Assembly (NCBI GenBank): GCA_944472135.2
Contig: OX235264.1
Span: forward strand, 91,150,319 to 91,214,318
Direction of reading: 5' to 3'
Origin: Trichobilharzia regenti
Taxonomy: Eukaryota > Platyhelminthes > Trematoda > Strigeidida > Schistosomatidae
DNA: 64,000 bases
Shown: positions 53,709 to 62,689 of the stretch, in pieces
Layout of the letters: each line of letters starts with the position of its first letter
How positions within the stretch are numbered: position 1 is the first letter of the stretch
Notes under the pieces: model-generated
Told to the model about the DNA's origin: nothing
Database searches by the model: none
Seen by the model: the letters and a program-made list of their open reading frames with translations, nothing else
Position numbers and translations under genes: made by a program

Positions 53709-56042
53709 CTGGCAATAGCACCCCCATCATCAAACCAACGCTGGACACAAATAGACCACATAGCAATAAGCTATCGTTGGCGTGGGTCGGTAGGAGATTG
53801 TCGCTCCTTCTGGAACACGTGCGTAGATACCGACCATGCACTGGTCCGCGCTCGGGTGTGCTTACGACTGAACGGACGTAGGAAACAGCTGGCGGTAAAA
53901 CCATCACGTCCCCAGCTCGATCAGGAAACTAAATCCGTATTTGAGGAAGAACTAGCTAAACACATATCTGTGTTCGACAGCTGTGCTCACCCTGAAGAAG
54001 CTTGGAAAAATATCCAGGCAGCCATAGATACAGCTGTAAAAGCTGTGAATAAGGTAAACCCAAAGGTGAGTAAAAACCACTGGATCTCCACCGCCTCATC
54101 CGAACTGATAGATGCTAGAAGACTTATTCCGGCGAGCTCCGAATTCAATGAGGAGCGAAAGCTGCACAAGAGGAAACTTACGAAAAGTCTCCGCAAGGAC
54201 CGTGAACAGTGGTGGGCGACAAAAGCCAAAGAGATGGAGAAAGCTTCGAGGATAGGCAACACCAGGCAACTCTTTGGACTCATCAGGGAAACGGGTGGGA
54301 GAAGACAAATCATCAGTGAGACAATCTCGGAAAAAAATGGCACTATAATTAGCTCCCAGGATAGACGACTGGATCGTTGGAAAGAGCATTATGAGGAGCA
54401 GTTTAATTTGCCCACAGCCACGCTCAACCTTCCGAGCATCCAACACCTCCCTGAATGGGATATAAACACAGGTCCTCCGTCACTAACTGAGGTTACTAAA
54501 GCTGTCACCAATCTGAAACTAGGCAAAGCAGCGGGACCTGATGGAATGACTCCAGAGGTATTTAAGTACGGTGGAGACAGCTTACTGTCCGGATTAACTG
54601 AGGTACTAGGCAGCGTCTGGGAATCAGAAGAAGTCCCATCGGGTTGGTGTAAGTCACTGATTATCCCCATATACAAGAAGGGAGACAAGTCTTCCTGTGA
54701 TAATCACAGAGGGATTAGCTTGACTAATATAGTATCTAAAGTCTTAGGCTCAATAATCATGCGTAGACTGAGTGGTGCTCGGGAAGCACAAACACGAGAG
54801 AGCCAGGCAGGCTTTAGACCAGGAAGAGGGTGTATTGATCATATCTTCACCCTCCGACAGATTCTAGAACATAGGCATTCCTACCGGCGTCCAACAGTCA
54901 TTATATTTCTTGACCTAAAGGCAGCATTCGACTCTGTCGATCGGGAAGTTCTCTGGAGATGCTTGGCTGTAAAGGGAATTCCAAGAAAATATATTGCACT
55001 GATTAAGGCACTCTACTCGTACTCATACAGCCAGGTGAGGGCTTACGGCGAGCTGTCATCTGAACTGATGACGACCAGTGGTGTCCGTCAAGGATGCCCA
55101 TTATCTCCTTTTCTATTCAACTTCATCATAGATGTGTTAATGGACTTAACCCTAGGTGACTTCAGCGACTCAGGGATTGACTTGCTACCGGGGAATAATC
55201 TCGTTGACTTGGAATATGCAGACGATATAGTCCTTCTAGGCGAAGACGCTGACGAAATGCAGAGTCTTCTAAACACCTTGAGCCGCAATCTACGAATGTT
55301 TGGCATGCGATTCGCTCCCGCCAAATGCAAGATGATGTTACAGGACTGGACTACATCGACGCCTAGTTTAAAAATAGGAAGTGAAGTGGTAGAGCACGTT
55401 GACCGCTTCACTTATTTGGGAAGTACCATCAGCCCCAACGGGTTGATCTCTGACGAAATCTCAGCACGAATACAAGGGGCTCGTTTCGCATTTGTTAGTT
55501 TACGCCGACTCTGGCGTAGACGAGATGTTCGACTATCGACCAAAGGGCGGGTGTACTGCTCATCAGTCCGCTCCGTCCTCCTTTATGGTTGTGAGACCTG
55601 GCCACTGAGAGTGGAAGACATGAAAAGACTAGCTGTCTTTGATCATAGGTGCCTGCGTTCTATTTCCCGTGTAAAGTGGCATAATAAGGTGAGCAACATG
55701 GAGGTTAGGCGTAGAGTTCTAGGTAAACAGGGGAAATCAATCGACGAAGTCGTGAAGCTACAAAGACTGAGATGGTTAGGACATGTGTTACGTATGCCAA
55801 GCCATCGCCTCCCTCGACGAGCTATGTTAGCGGATATAGGGTCAGGCTGGAAAAAAGCTAGCGGCGGTCAAACAAAAACTTGGCATCAGTCAATGAAATC
55901 CACAACAGTTGGTCTAAGCCACGTAGAAAGGTGTAGACTTCCAGGCTGGGGTCCTCGGGACGGTAAAAATCTATGGTTGGAAACAATTGGTGACATGGCT
56001 CAAAATCGTTCTCAGTGGCGCAGATGCATCCACTCCTTGTGA
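53709..56042 (+). CDS. RTE-type retrotransposon ORF: endonuclease tail plus intact reverse transcriptase
   Basis: Open without a stop for 778 codons. The 5' part (53709-53855) is the end of an apurinic-type endonuclease (TQIDHIAISYRW, then TDHALVRARV with the conserved DH pair), so the element is truncated inside the endonuclease. Numbering from the codon at 53856: AAGPDG 225-230, GFRPGRGCIDH 319-329, FLDLKAAFDSVDR 351-363 (motif A), SGVRQGCPLSP 408-418 (motif B), YADDIVLL 454-461 (motif C) and the C-terminal RLRWLGHVLRMP 637-648. Catalytic Asp residues are all present. It copies its RNA at nicked genomic DNA. No full endonuclease, so probably not autonomous. Youngest-looking RTE copy here. 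Confidence 0.85.
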   Translation: MAIAPPSSNQRWTQIDHIAISYRWRGSVGDCRSFWNTCVDTDHALVRARVCLRLNGRRKQLAVKPSRPQLDQETKSVFEEELAKHISVFDSCAHPEEAWKNIQAAIDTAVKAVNKVNPKVSKNHWISTASSELIDARRLIPASSEFNEERKLHKRKLTKSLRKDREQWWATKAKEMEKASRIGNTRQLFGLIRETGGRRQIISETISEKNGTIISSQDRRLDRWKEHYEEQFNLPTATLNLPSIQHLPEWDINTGPPSLTEVTKAVTNLKLGKAAGPDGMTPEVFKYGGDSLLSGLTEVLGSVWESEEVPSGWCKSLIIPIYKKGDKSSCDNHRGISLTNIVSKVLGSIIMRRLSGAREAQTRESQAGFRPGRGCIDHIFTLRQILEHRHSYRRPTVIIFLDLKAAFDSVDREVLWRCLAVKGIPRKYIALIKALYSYSYSQVRAYGELSSELMTTSGVRQGCPLSPFLFNFIIDVLMDLTLGDFSDSGIDLLPGNNLVDLEYADDIVLLGEDADEMQSLLNTLSRNLRMFGMRFAPAKCKMMLQDWTTSTPSLKIGSEVVEHVDRFTYLGSTISPNGLISDEISARIQGARFAFVSLRRLWRRRDVRLSTKGRVYCSSVRSVLLYGCETWPLRVEDMKRLAVFDHRCLRSISRVKWHNKVSNMEVRRRVLGKQGKSIDEVVKLQRLRWLGHVLRMPSHRLPRRAMLADIGSGWKKASGGQTKTWHQSMKSTTVGLSHVERCRLPGWGPRDGKNLWLETIGDMAQNRSQWRRCIHSL

Positions 56043-56235
56043 CTTATGATTTCCAATGAAACTGTTTTGTTTTTCTTTATTACTCCTTTGTCTCACACCT
56101 CTGCTCACTGTTTCTATTATGCTTTTCTTGTACTTTCTTCTCTTGCTTCGCGTGCTACACGGAATGTGGCGACTTGAACTTCCGCACATTTGTGCAAAGT
56201 TCTATGTCGAAAACAGACAGAGACAGACAATAGCA
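56043..56235 (+). mobile_element. 3' UTR of the RTE copy
   Basis: Shared with the other family copies (TTGCTTCGCGTGCTACACGG, TTTGTGCAAAGTTCTATGTC, ACAGACAGAGACAGACA). The end near 56235 is approximate. Confidence 0.7.
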
Positions 56236-56359
56236 CCACTGGAAGCGTTTGTACCCTTGAACTGTAGGCATTTTGGTGCATGTTCACCAAATCAGAGGTG
56301 TGCCTTTCTTTCTGTTCTCCCAATGTACCTGCTCCCACAGACAAATTTAAGTTGCTATA

Positions 56360-56930
56360 CACAGTAAAAGGTAACTTGAGAAGGATATCTGTCGACTTTT
56401 GATTGCACCAAAAGGCAAGTTGTTCGGTGGACGGGAACCAGGATAAGTTCTAGCTAGGGAGGTATTCAATCTTTCTGTTAACGATGCCTGTAATATTATC
56501 ACCCATAACATTGAGTTGAATGAAGATAGGCCTTCCCACCCCCCGCCCCTCACTGTGATATATTTGGCTCTTGAGTCTTCACATTTTCCACACTTGTTAA
56601 TAAATTTCTTAGGGGAATCGTTGTTTTTCGATATCTTTTCGAGAATCGGAAATTCTTCCTCTAATTTTTCTCTATAGAGCATATTCTCCTGACTCTATAA
56701 AACAGAATTTTAACCAGTGGTGGTTTATATCTATTTGGACGAAAACAACTAAAATAATGTAAGTATTGTCCAATCTCGATGCAGGCTTTCGATAAATTGA
56801 CCTCTGGAGACTACCATCTTCCAGGAGTTGCATGGCGATGTCAAGGAAATCAAACTTTCCATCATTTCCATGTCCAGCGTGCGTCGAAGCATAATCCGAG
56901 TAGGTAGGATGTTAAAATTCTTCTGTGCAT
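56360..56930 (-). pseudogene. Penelope-like RT C-terminal and linker remnant (family D)
   Basis: The minus strand reads KFDFLDIAMQLLEDGSLQRS and IYRKPA (PLE segment after motif C: 'LDV-x-x-DGSLQRSIYRKPT'), then LYREKLEEEFPILEKISKNN and SPKKFINKCGKC. A C-rich run (CCCACCCCCCGCCCC) interrupts. Frames are broken. Confidence 0.6.
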
Positions 56931-56934
56931 AAAC

Positions 56935-57065
56935 ATAATAATAATAATTTCTTTAGGCTGCACCCTATCTGATGAGAAACCAAACGAAATAAACAATGAT
57001 GGTACCATCTTATATTCTGCACAAACCTCTTTTGTTTTTGCTTTATTCAAATTTTATATTGAGGG
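56935..57065 (+). mobile_element. Penelope-like family D 3' tail
   Basis: Matches 63640-63750: GATGAGAAACCAAACGAAAT, GATGGTACCATCTTATATTC, GCTTTATTCAAATT, GGGGAATATAT. Confidence 0.55.
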
Positions 57066-57196
57066 GAATATATTAATGTGTATGAGGTGTTTTCTTGTAC
57101 TTTTGAAGAATTAACTAGACATTGAAAGTGTCAAGGGATACAACAATTAGAATATAAATGGAGAAAAAAGAGAAGCAAACAGCATTTACTACTTAC

Positions 57197-57334
57197 GCAT
57201 TTGTAATCCAACCATCAGGCCATAATTGTATTAAAGTTGGAAACAGGCGTCGAAGATAGTCTTCAGCGGAACCTTTAATATTTAACAGTTTGTAACTTTC
57301 AAGTCGACAAAGAATAATTTGCTCAAATAACTGC
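57197..57334 (-). CDS. Host gene, internal coding exon (exon A)
   Basis: 138 bp, bounded on the minus strand by ATTATATTATAG before 57334 and by a strong donor, GC then GTAAGTAG, after 57197. The 46-residue product starts QLFEQIILCRLESYKLLNIK and ends LIQLWPDGWITNA; it is amphipathic and looks like part of a folded helical domain. I do not recognise the domain. Both ends are phase 2, matching the exon at 43218-42388 (GC plus T gives Ala). The frame is unlike any repeat in the window. This is the most upstream exon seen; the 5' part of the gene must lie elsewhere. Confidence 0.6.
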
Positions 57335-57464
57335 CTATAATATAATGATAGAGAAGAGAAAAACAAATGGAGCAGCACAATTAGACGCAGACTAACAAAA
57401 CTAATAATAATAATCATAATAATAATAATAATAAGGTGTTGGTTTCGCAGGCATTTGATTGGTT

Positions 57465-57545
57465 ATAGGATTTCATTATGAACTGACAGCGGCTGGAGAC
57501 AGAACCATTGGAAAACAACTAGACAGCTGTTTCGTCCTGAATCCA
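57465..57545 (-). mobile_element. Smα-like SINE 3' fragment
   Basis: 3' body and GACAGCTGTTTCGTCCTGA on the minus strand, cut off at the PLE target duplication. Confidence 0.5.
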
Positions 57546-57554
57546 ATCAAATTC

Positions 57555-59461
57555 CTATATGTGTAAAACTTGGACACTGTGGTAGTAAGTAATTCCATAT
57601 TAGTTTGTTTATTAGATGTATCACACAGTCAGTCAGTCAGTGAAACAGTATTATTTACTGGATGACGAAGTTTCTAACAAGATTTATTGCTGTTCAAAAT
57701 CATATCAATTGTAATCACACGACTTTGAAACTTGAGTTTTATGGTTTTCTTTGTTTTCTCCTATTTATCGTCGTAGGGGTAGTAGAATTTTCCGTATATC
57801 ACAGACAGGTGATGAATCATTCCTATTACACGTGTTTGCAGTTGATTCGATAAACAAAGCTTCTGTTATCAATCTCTCCGTATACCCTGTGACATTAGAT
57901 TTTAAAACTGTCATCCTATCCCATCCCATCCTTTTGTATGGTTGTGTGTAACTGCATGTGGTGAGTGGTATAGCTGAACTACTCTCTAGATTTCTTATCT
58001 TAAGTGGGTCAACCAATCTAGATTTTGCTAGGTTTTTACGGTCGGCTAATCCGACTGACCCTGTTCTACTAGTTCGACCTATGCATTTGACTTGACAATC
58101 ATTGCAGACAGGGTAGTAGATGCTTTAACCGACAATTGAGTTTATGGGTTTGAATGGCACTTTTATTTCTGCCTTGTTAAGAATTCTGCGTAAGGTTTCC
58201 GTGGTTCCTTCTTTGTATTGAATTACTGTTAATGATTTAGATTCCTTATTGTTGGTGTCGTCATTAATATTATTATTTTTATTATTATCACTATCGCTAC
58301 TGTCATTATTTATTTTATTTTTAGATTTCCTTACATATTACCTGACTAATTTATCCGGATAATTATTAAATTTCAAGGCTTCTTTTATGTGTATCATTTC
58401 TTGTCTTAGATTTTCCTTAGTACTACTTAGTTTTTGTGCTCTCACTTAAACATTTTAGCAATCCTATTTTTACTGACATAGGATGGGATGATCTGAAGTC
58501 CAAGTATCTGTTTGAATGTGTGAGTTTTGTGTAAACACTAGTGTTTAACATCCCATCTTCTTTCCTTTTTATGCTACAATCTAACACTGAAATTTCCCCT
58601 TCCTGACTTTCTAATTCATAAGTGAATTGAATTGCCTCCACCTTCGAGTTTGTGTGTTCGAAAAATCTATCTATATCCTGTGTTCTGAGTACAGTGAATG
58701 TGTCATCTATATACTTGCACCATACTTTTGGGCTGGGGTGAACGTTTCGATCGCTATGCTTCCCCATCTATCCATGAATATATCTGCTACAACCGGGGAT
58801 ATTGGTGATCCCATGGCAACTCCCTCAGTTTGTTTGTATATTTTTCCTTAGAATTTAAATACTGTGGAAGTCAGGTATAGCTGCACTCCCAGCATTATGT
58901 CCTGAAGTGGCACTTTTGTCCTAAGTTCGAGTTCTTGGTCAGAAATGAGTTAGCTTCTGACCACCTCTAATACATACGTCGAACTAGTAGAACAGGGTCA
59001 GTCGAACTAGCCGACCGTAAAAACCTAGCAAAATCTAGATTGGTTGACCCACTTAAGATAAGAAATCTAGAGAGTAGTTCAGCTATACCACTCACCACAT
59101 GCAGTTACACACAACCATACAAAAGGATGGGATGGGATAGGATGACAGTTTTAAAATCTAATGTCACAGGGTATACGGAGAGATTGATAACAGAAGCTTT
59201 GTTTATCGAATCAACTGCAAACACGTGTAATAGGAATGATTCATCACCTGTCTGTGATATACGGAAAATTCTACTACCCCTACGACGATAAATAGGAGAA
59301 AACAAAGAAAACCATAAAACTCAAGTTTCAAAGTCGTGTGATTACAATTGATATGATTTTGAACAGCAATAAATCTTGTTAGAAACTTCGTCATCCAGTA
59401 AATAATGCTGTTTCACTGACTGACTGACTGTGTGATACATCTAATAAACAAACTAATATGG
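57555..59461 (-). mobile_element. Penelope-like element family A, fold-back copy
   Basis: Flanked by AATCAAATTC (57545-57554 and 59462-59471). Minus-strand parts: RT motif B (EGVAMGSPISPVVADIFM, about 58785-58825), motif C (CKYIDDTFTVLRTQD, about 58675-58715), RYLDFRSSHPMSVKIGLLKC, linker and endonuclease end (57765-58016). Frame breaks occur after motif B and in the endonuclease near 58100-58140. From about 58983 the plus strand carries the inverted 3' arm. The segment preceding motif B is missing. Confidence 0.85.
58983..59461 (+). repeat. Inverted 3'-end arm of PLE
   Basis: Reverse complement of about 57590-58078; the 83-residue frame at 59040-59291 has the same sequence as that at 57765-58016 on the other strand. 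Confidence 0.85.
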
Positions 59462-59474
59462 AATCAAATTCTTG

Positions 59475-59870
59475 CAAATCAACAATTGAATATCAACCTA
59501 ATGCTCACTAGCGACTAAACCTATTCAGGTAGGTAGTTGCCAGGCGTTCTAGTGGGACTTCGTGACCATTAGGGTACAGCAGGTCGGTCGTGGGGACCAA
59601 TACTCACCGAAGACATTGGCTAGTAGCCGTACTATGTCGTGAATTGGCAGAAGTTGGAATTAACGCGCCGGTCCTTGGATCACGTCCCAGTGACTTAATG
59701 GTCTACGAGCTTGTCTGCCAACCCAAAGGTCCTGGGTTCGAACCCCTATTGGATGCGTACTAGTGAGGAGCTCAAAGCTGGGATGAAACAGCTCTCCAGA
59801 ACTCCCGGGATTTTCAATGGTTCTCTAACCGAAATCAATTCATGATGCAATACTGAATAATAATCCTTTG
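59475..59870 (+). mobile_element. Smα-like SINE, near full length
   Basis: 5' section GCTCACTAGCGACTAAACC...GTGACCATTAGGGTACAGCA, TGACTTAATGG, B-box GGTTCGAACCCC near 59737, TAGTGAGGAGCTCAAAGCTG ribozyme remnant with GATGAAACAGC, and 3' body to about 59850. The CUGANGA box reads TAGTGAGGA, so the core is doubtful. Confidence 0.65.
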
Positions 59871-59889
59871 AAAGCGTTGGCTTTCACGG

Positions 59890-60035
59890 ATTCGATTGGA
59901 TTCAGGATTTCATTATGAGCCAACATCAATTAGAGAATCACTGGAAAACCTTGGAGTACTGAACAGCTATTTCGACCTAGTTTAAAACTCTTCAGCAAAA
60001 CGCAGCCATTTTGGTTACAATGAGAGCTCGCAGAC
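59890..60035 (-). mobile_element. Smα-like SINE, inverted partner fragment
   Basis: Minus-strand 3' body (AGGATTTCATTATGAGCCAA, ATTTCGACCTAGTTTAAAAC) facing the plus-strand copy just before it: a fold-back arrangement as at 18270 and 5080. Confidence 0.55.
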
Positions 60036-60515
60036 CACTAATCTTTTGCAATAAGTCCTATCAACAATCAGTTACACTATGTGATAGCAGGAGAATGTGA
60101 AAGATTTTCTTCAGAGAAAGAGACCTTAATACTAAGTTAACAAGCAGAGACGAATAAACCAATAAAAATCGTTCATCTACTCACAGATTACTGATGATCA
60201 GTCAACAGAGCATGTGGTCATCTCTATTAATCACCAGCAGTTAACAAGTTGCCGGCATAAATATACACATAAGTGAATAACTGTCTGAAGGATTGATTTT
60301 GTTTACAAGAATTAGTGTTTTTGAAGGTGTGGCATACGTGCGCTCAGTTATACTGTCACATAAATAACGCAGACACTGACTAATCTGTAAACCGTCAGTG
60401 GCATCGATCTAGCATGGAAGTCAACATACAGCAGTTAACGGACTTAGTCTTTCGGTCCAACTCTCTGACTCTCTAGGGTTGTGGGTGCGTACTGACGAAT
60501 AGATTTTCAACAGCT
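60036..60515. other. No gene recognised
   Basis: Unassigned sequence. Confidence 0.35.
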
Positions 60516-60519
60516 ATGT

Positions 60520-60960
60520 TAAGTCAGTCAGTTTTTCTATATGGTTCAGAAACTTGACCGCTGGCATCATCGAAAACATTTCAAACAGACCACTGCAGAC
60601 TTTTATCAATAGTTACTTTCGCTGGTTCAATACTAAAAGATCAGATAGCTGGTCAGAAAAAAAAATCAGCAACAAGGAATTCCGGGAAACAACCAACTAG
60701 GAAACTATTGCTAAACAAATATTCCCGAAGAAATGGAAATAGATCGGACACACCCTGAGGAGACTGCTGGGAGACATCGCACGGCAGGCCATCGTTCGAG
60801 TGGAACCTAAGTGGGAATCAGCGAGTTGGACGAGTGTCCGAGGATGACATGAAGGGGATCGTGTGAAGAGGAAATCAGAGACTATGGGCAGTCATTGGGC
60901 CAAGGGAGGCAGACTGAAGAGAACAAGGTTAAATGGATATGTATCTATTAAGAGCAAGAG
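60520..60960 (+). mobile_element. RTE (SR2-like) 3' fragment
   Basis: TCAGTTTTTCTATATGGTTC encodes the VLLYGSET-like post-RT motif; ACCCTGAGGAGACTGCTGGG and GATGACATGAAGGGGATCGT follow. Decayed and 5'-truncated. Confidence 0.6.
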
Positions 60961-61129
60961 TGGCAACAGTAAAGAAGGGACACCAACCTCAAACCACGTT
61001 GAAATAACCAACCAGATTTTTTTTTAGGTGAAAAGTGGTATTTCTTTTATAACAAAAGTGTATTCATCATACGAATATATACTAAAAATCAATTATACAG
61101 AGTATATAACTCTAATATGCTATAAAAAT

Positions 61130-61800
61130 CGGCCTCAGTTCCTCATTGGAGTGATTATAGAGGTATCAAACCAATGTCCATACAAAAATTCATCCAAGTG
61201 GCTATAGACCATATCATTTCGGGAACCATTCTTACCATTCTAATACATTTATTTAAGGTGGGCCCAGAATTCTTCAATAGAGTTTGTGTATGGGCTCCAC
61301 TTGTAAGAGCCAGTAATTCAGAAGAATGGTGATGAGAACTGCGAATAACCTCTCCACTCGTCTGTGTGAATGGTGTTGCCTGGAAGGATTAGTCGCTGTA
61401 TAATGGGTATTAAAAGCTCAGCACTTCTGTGTTGGGATACGTTTTACAAACCGTTTTCGAAGATTTGTGTCATACAGTCATCCCAGCATCCAAACATGAT
61501 TTGCTCTTCTTCTACAGCGATTCATGTTTCGTTCAATAAGTACTGTTTCGTCAATATGAACAACGACACTAACTCATCATAATGTACGACTTACTAACTC
61601 GTACAGACTTCTTCACATAACGGCGGTTGCATCTGAATGTATAACCATCAATAGCCGGTAATACTTTTGCAGTGATCATGCCCCCACCACATATGCATGA
61701 CTTAGTTGTCCCTCTTATTAACCCATTTTCCACACAGAAGGCAAAAGACGAATATGAGTGAAACTTGCAACGAAGATTATAAACAGCATCCATTTTGAAA
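61130..61800 (-). pseudogene. Merlin-type DDE transposase remnant
   Basis: On the minus strand 61569-61793 gives an N-terminal segment with GTTKSCICGGGMITAK, DGYTFRCNRRYVKKSVR and a stop, comparable to the C-x-C...W/F-RC...KKRS-R start of Merlin transposases. Further on: DETVLIERNMNRCRRRA then HVWMLG at 61552-61480 (first catalytic Asp in 'IDES' context), LLIPIIQRLILPGNTIH and TDEWRGY near 61345-61425 (second Asp), and NSIEEFWAHLK near 61255-61290 (Glu). Stops and frameshifts separate the parts. Merlin elements are known from schistosomes. Terminal repeats were not located. Confidence 0.65.
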
Positions 61801-62015
61801 TAGGGAGCGATCTGATTGGCTGATTCAAGGTCATTTGACTTTAGTGTGCACTGTTTACTCTTACCAGAGGAGGAACAGGATGGCGTTATGTAATATTTAA
61901 ACCAATTAGAATAATTTTGTTTACACTATGATTACGGTATACAGTCAACTGAACTTTTACTCATAAGAACTGTGAAGAGCGCAAATGTGCATAGTAGAAA
62001 AAATAGTTCACAGGG
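61801..62015. other. Spacer, possible Merlin end
   Basis: No terminal inverted repeat identified. Confidence 0.3.
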
Positions 62016-62019
62016 GAAA

Positions 62020-62470
62020 ACATGAAGGGTCAACGGAGATGGGAGATCACAGAGAGTGAATATATACATCTCTTCGCCATCACCGAGAACGATTCCGAGT
62101 CAGCCATATCATAAATGAACTCTAACTATTGGTTCTCAGCATCCCAACAACTTTAACCACGCACTCTACTCCTGTTTGAATGTCAAAAACTCCATGGATT
62201 GATGCCAGGTTTTAGTCTGATCAACCCTAACTCTTTACATTTAACGTAGATCATATGAAGGAAGCTGATGGCTTGGTTTGCCTTGATTAGTGAGAGAAAG
62301 AGAGAGAGAGGGAGGGAGAGACACACTTTCTCGGTACTCCTTTTCACGGCCAAACATTACCACAGTACCTCACGGTTGACGGAGTCAAATGCCGCATTTC
62401 AGGTCAAGAAATGTGGCGAGTGCTAGATGTCAAAATGATGGAATCAGCGCCAAATTAACTTTGAAGGGTT
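62020..62470 (-). mobile_element. RTE (53.7-kb family) fragment with internal deletion
   Basis: 3' UTR and C-terminal region at 62020-62285, a GA-rich run (62290-62320), then a jump to the motif A area at 62320-62420 (CACGGTTGACGGAGTCAAAT encodes the FDSVDR region inverted). Very decayed. Confidence 0.55.
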
Positions 62471-62689
62471 AGACAGAATAATATGATGAACTTATCTAGG
62501 TAGTAAGAACCTATTAAATTGAATTCAAATTTTCCTCTGATAAAGAAATACGAAAACTCCAGAGAAAATAAGAGAACTACAGTAGTCGTGATCAACTTAT
62601 TCTCCTATTGAAACCGTACATTTATACACAAAATATATACAAGGATATATTTCTAATAAGAAACACAGAACAAATCTAGTTAATTTATG
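62471..62689. other. Spacer, nothing recognised
   Basis: AT-rich. Confidence 0.3.

Larger units (their letters stand above)
43219..57196 (-). other. Inferred 14.0-kb host intron
   Basis: From the GTAAGT donor next to 57197 to the pyrimidine-rich acceptor next to 43218 on the minus strand. It contains many TE insertions. The join is inferred from strand and phase only. Confidence 0.5.
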
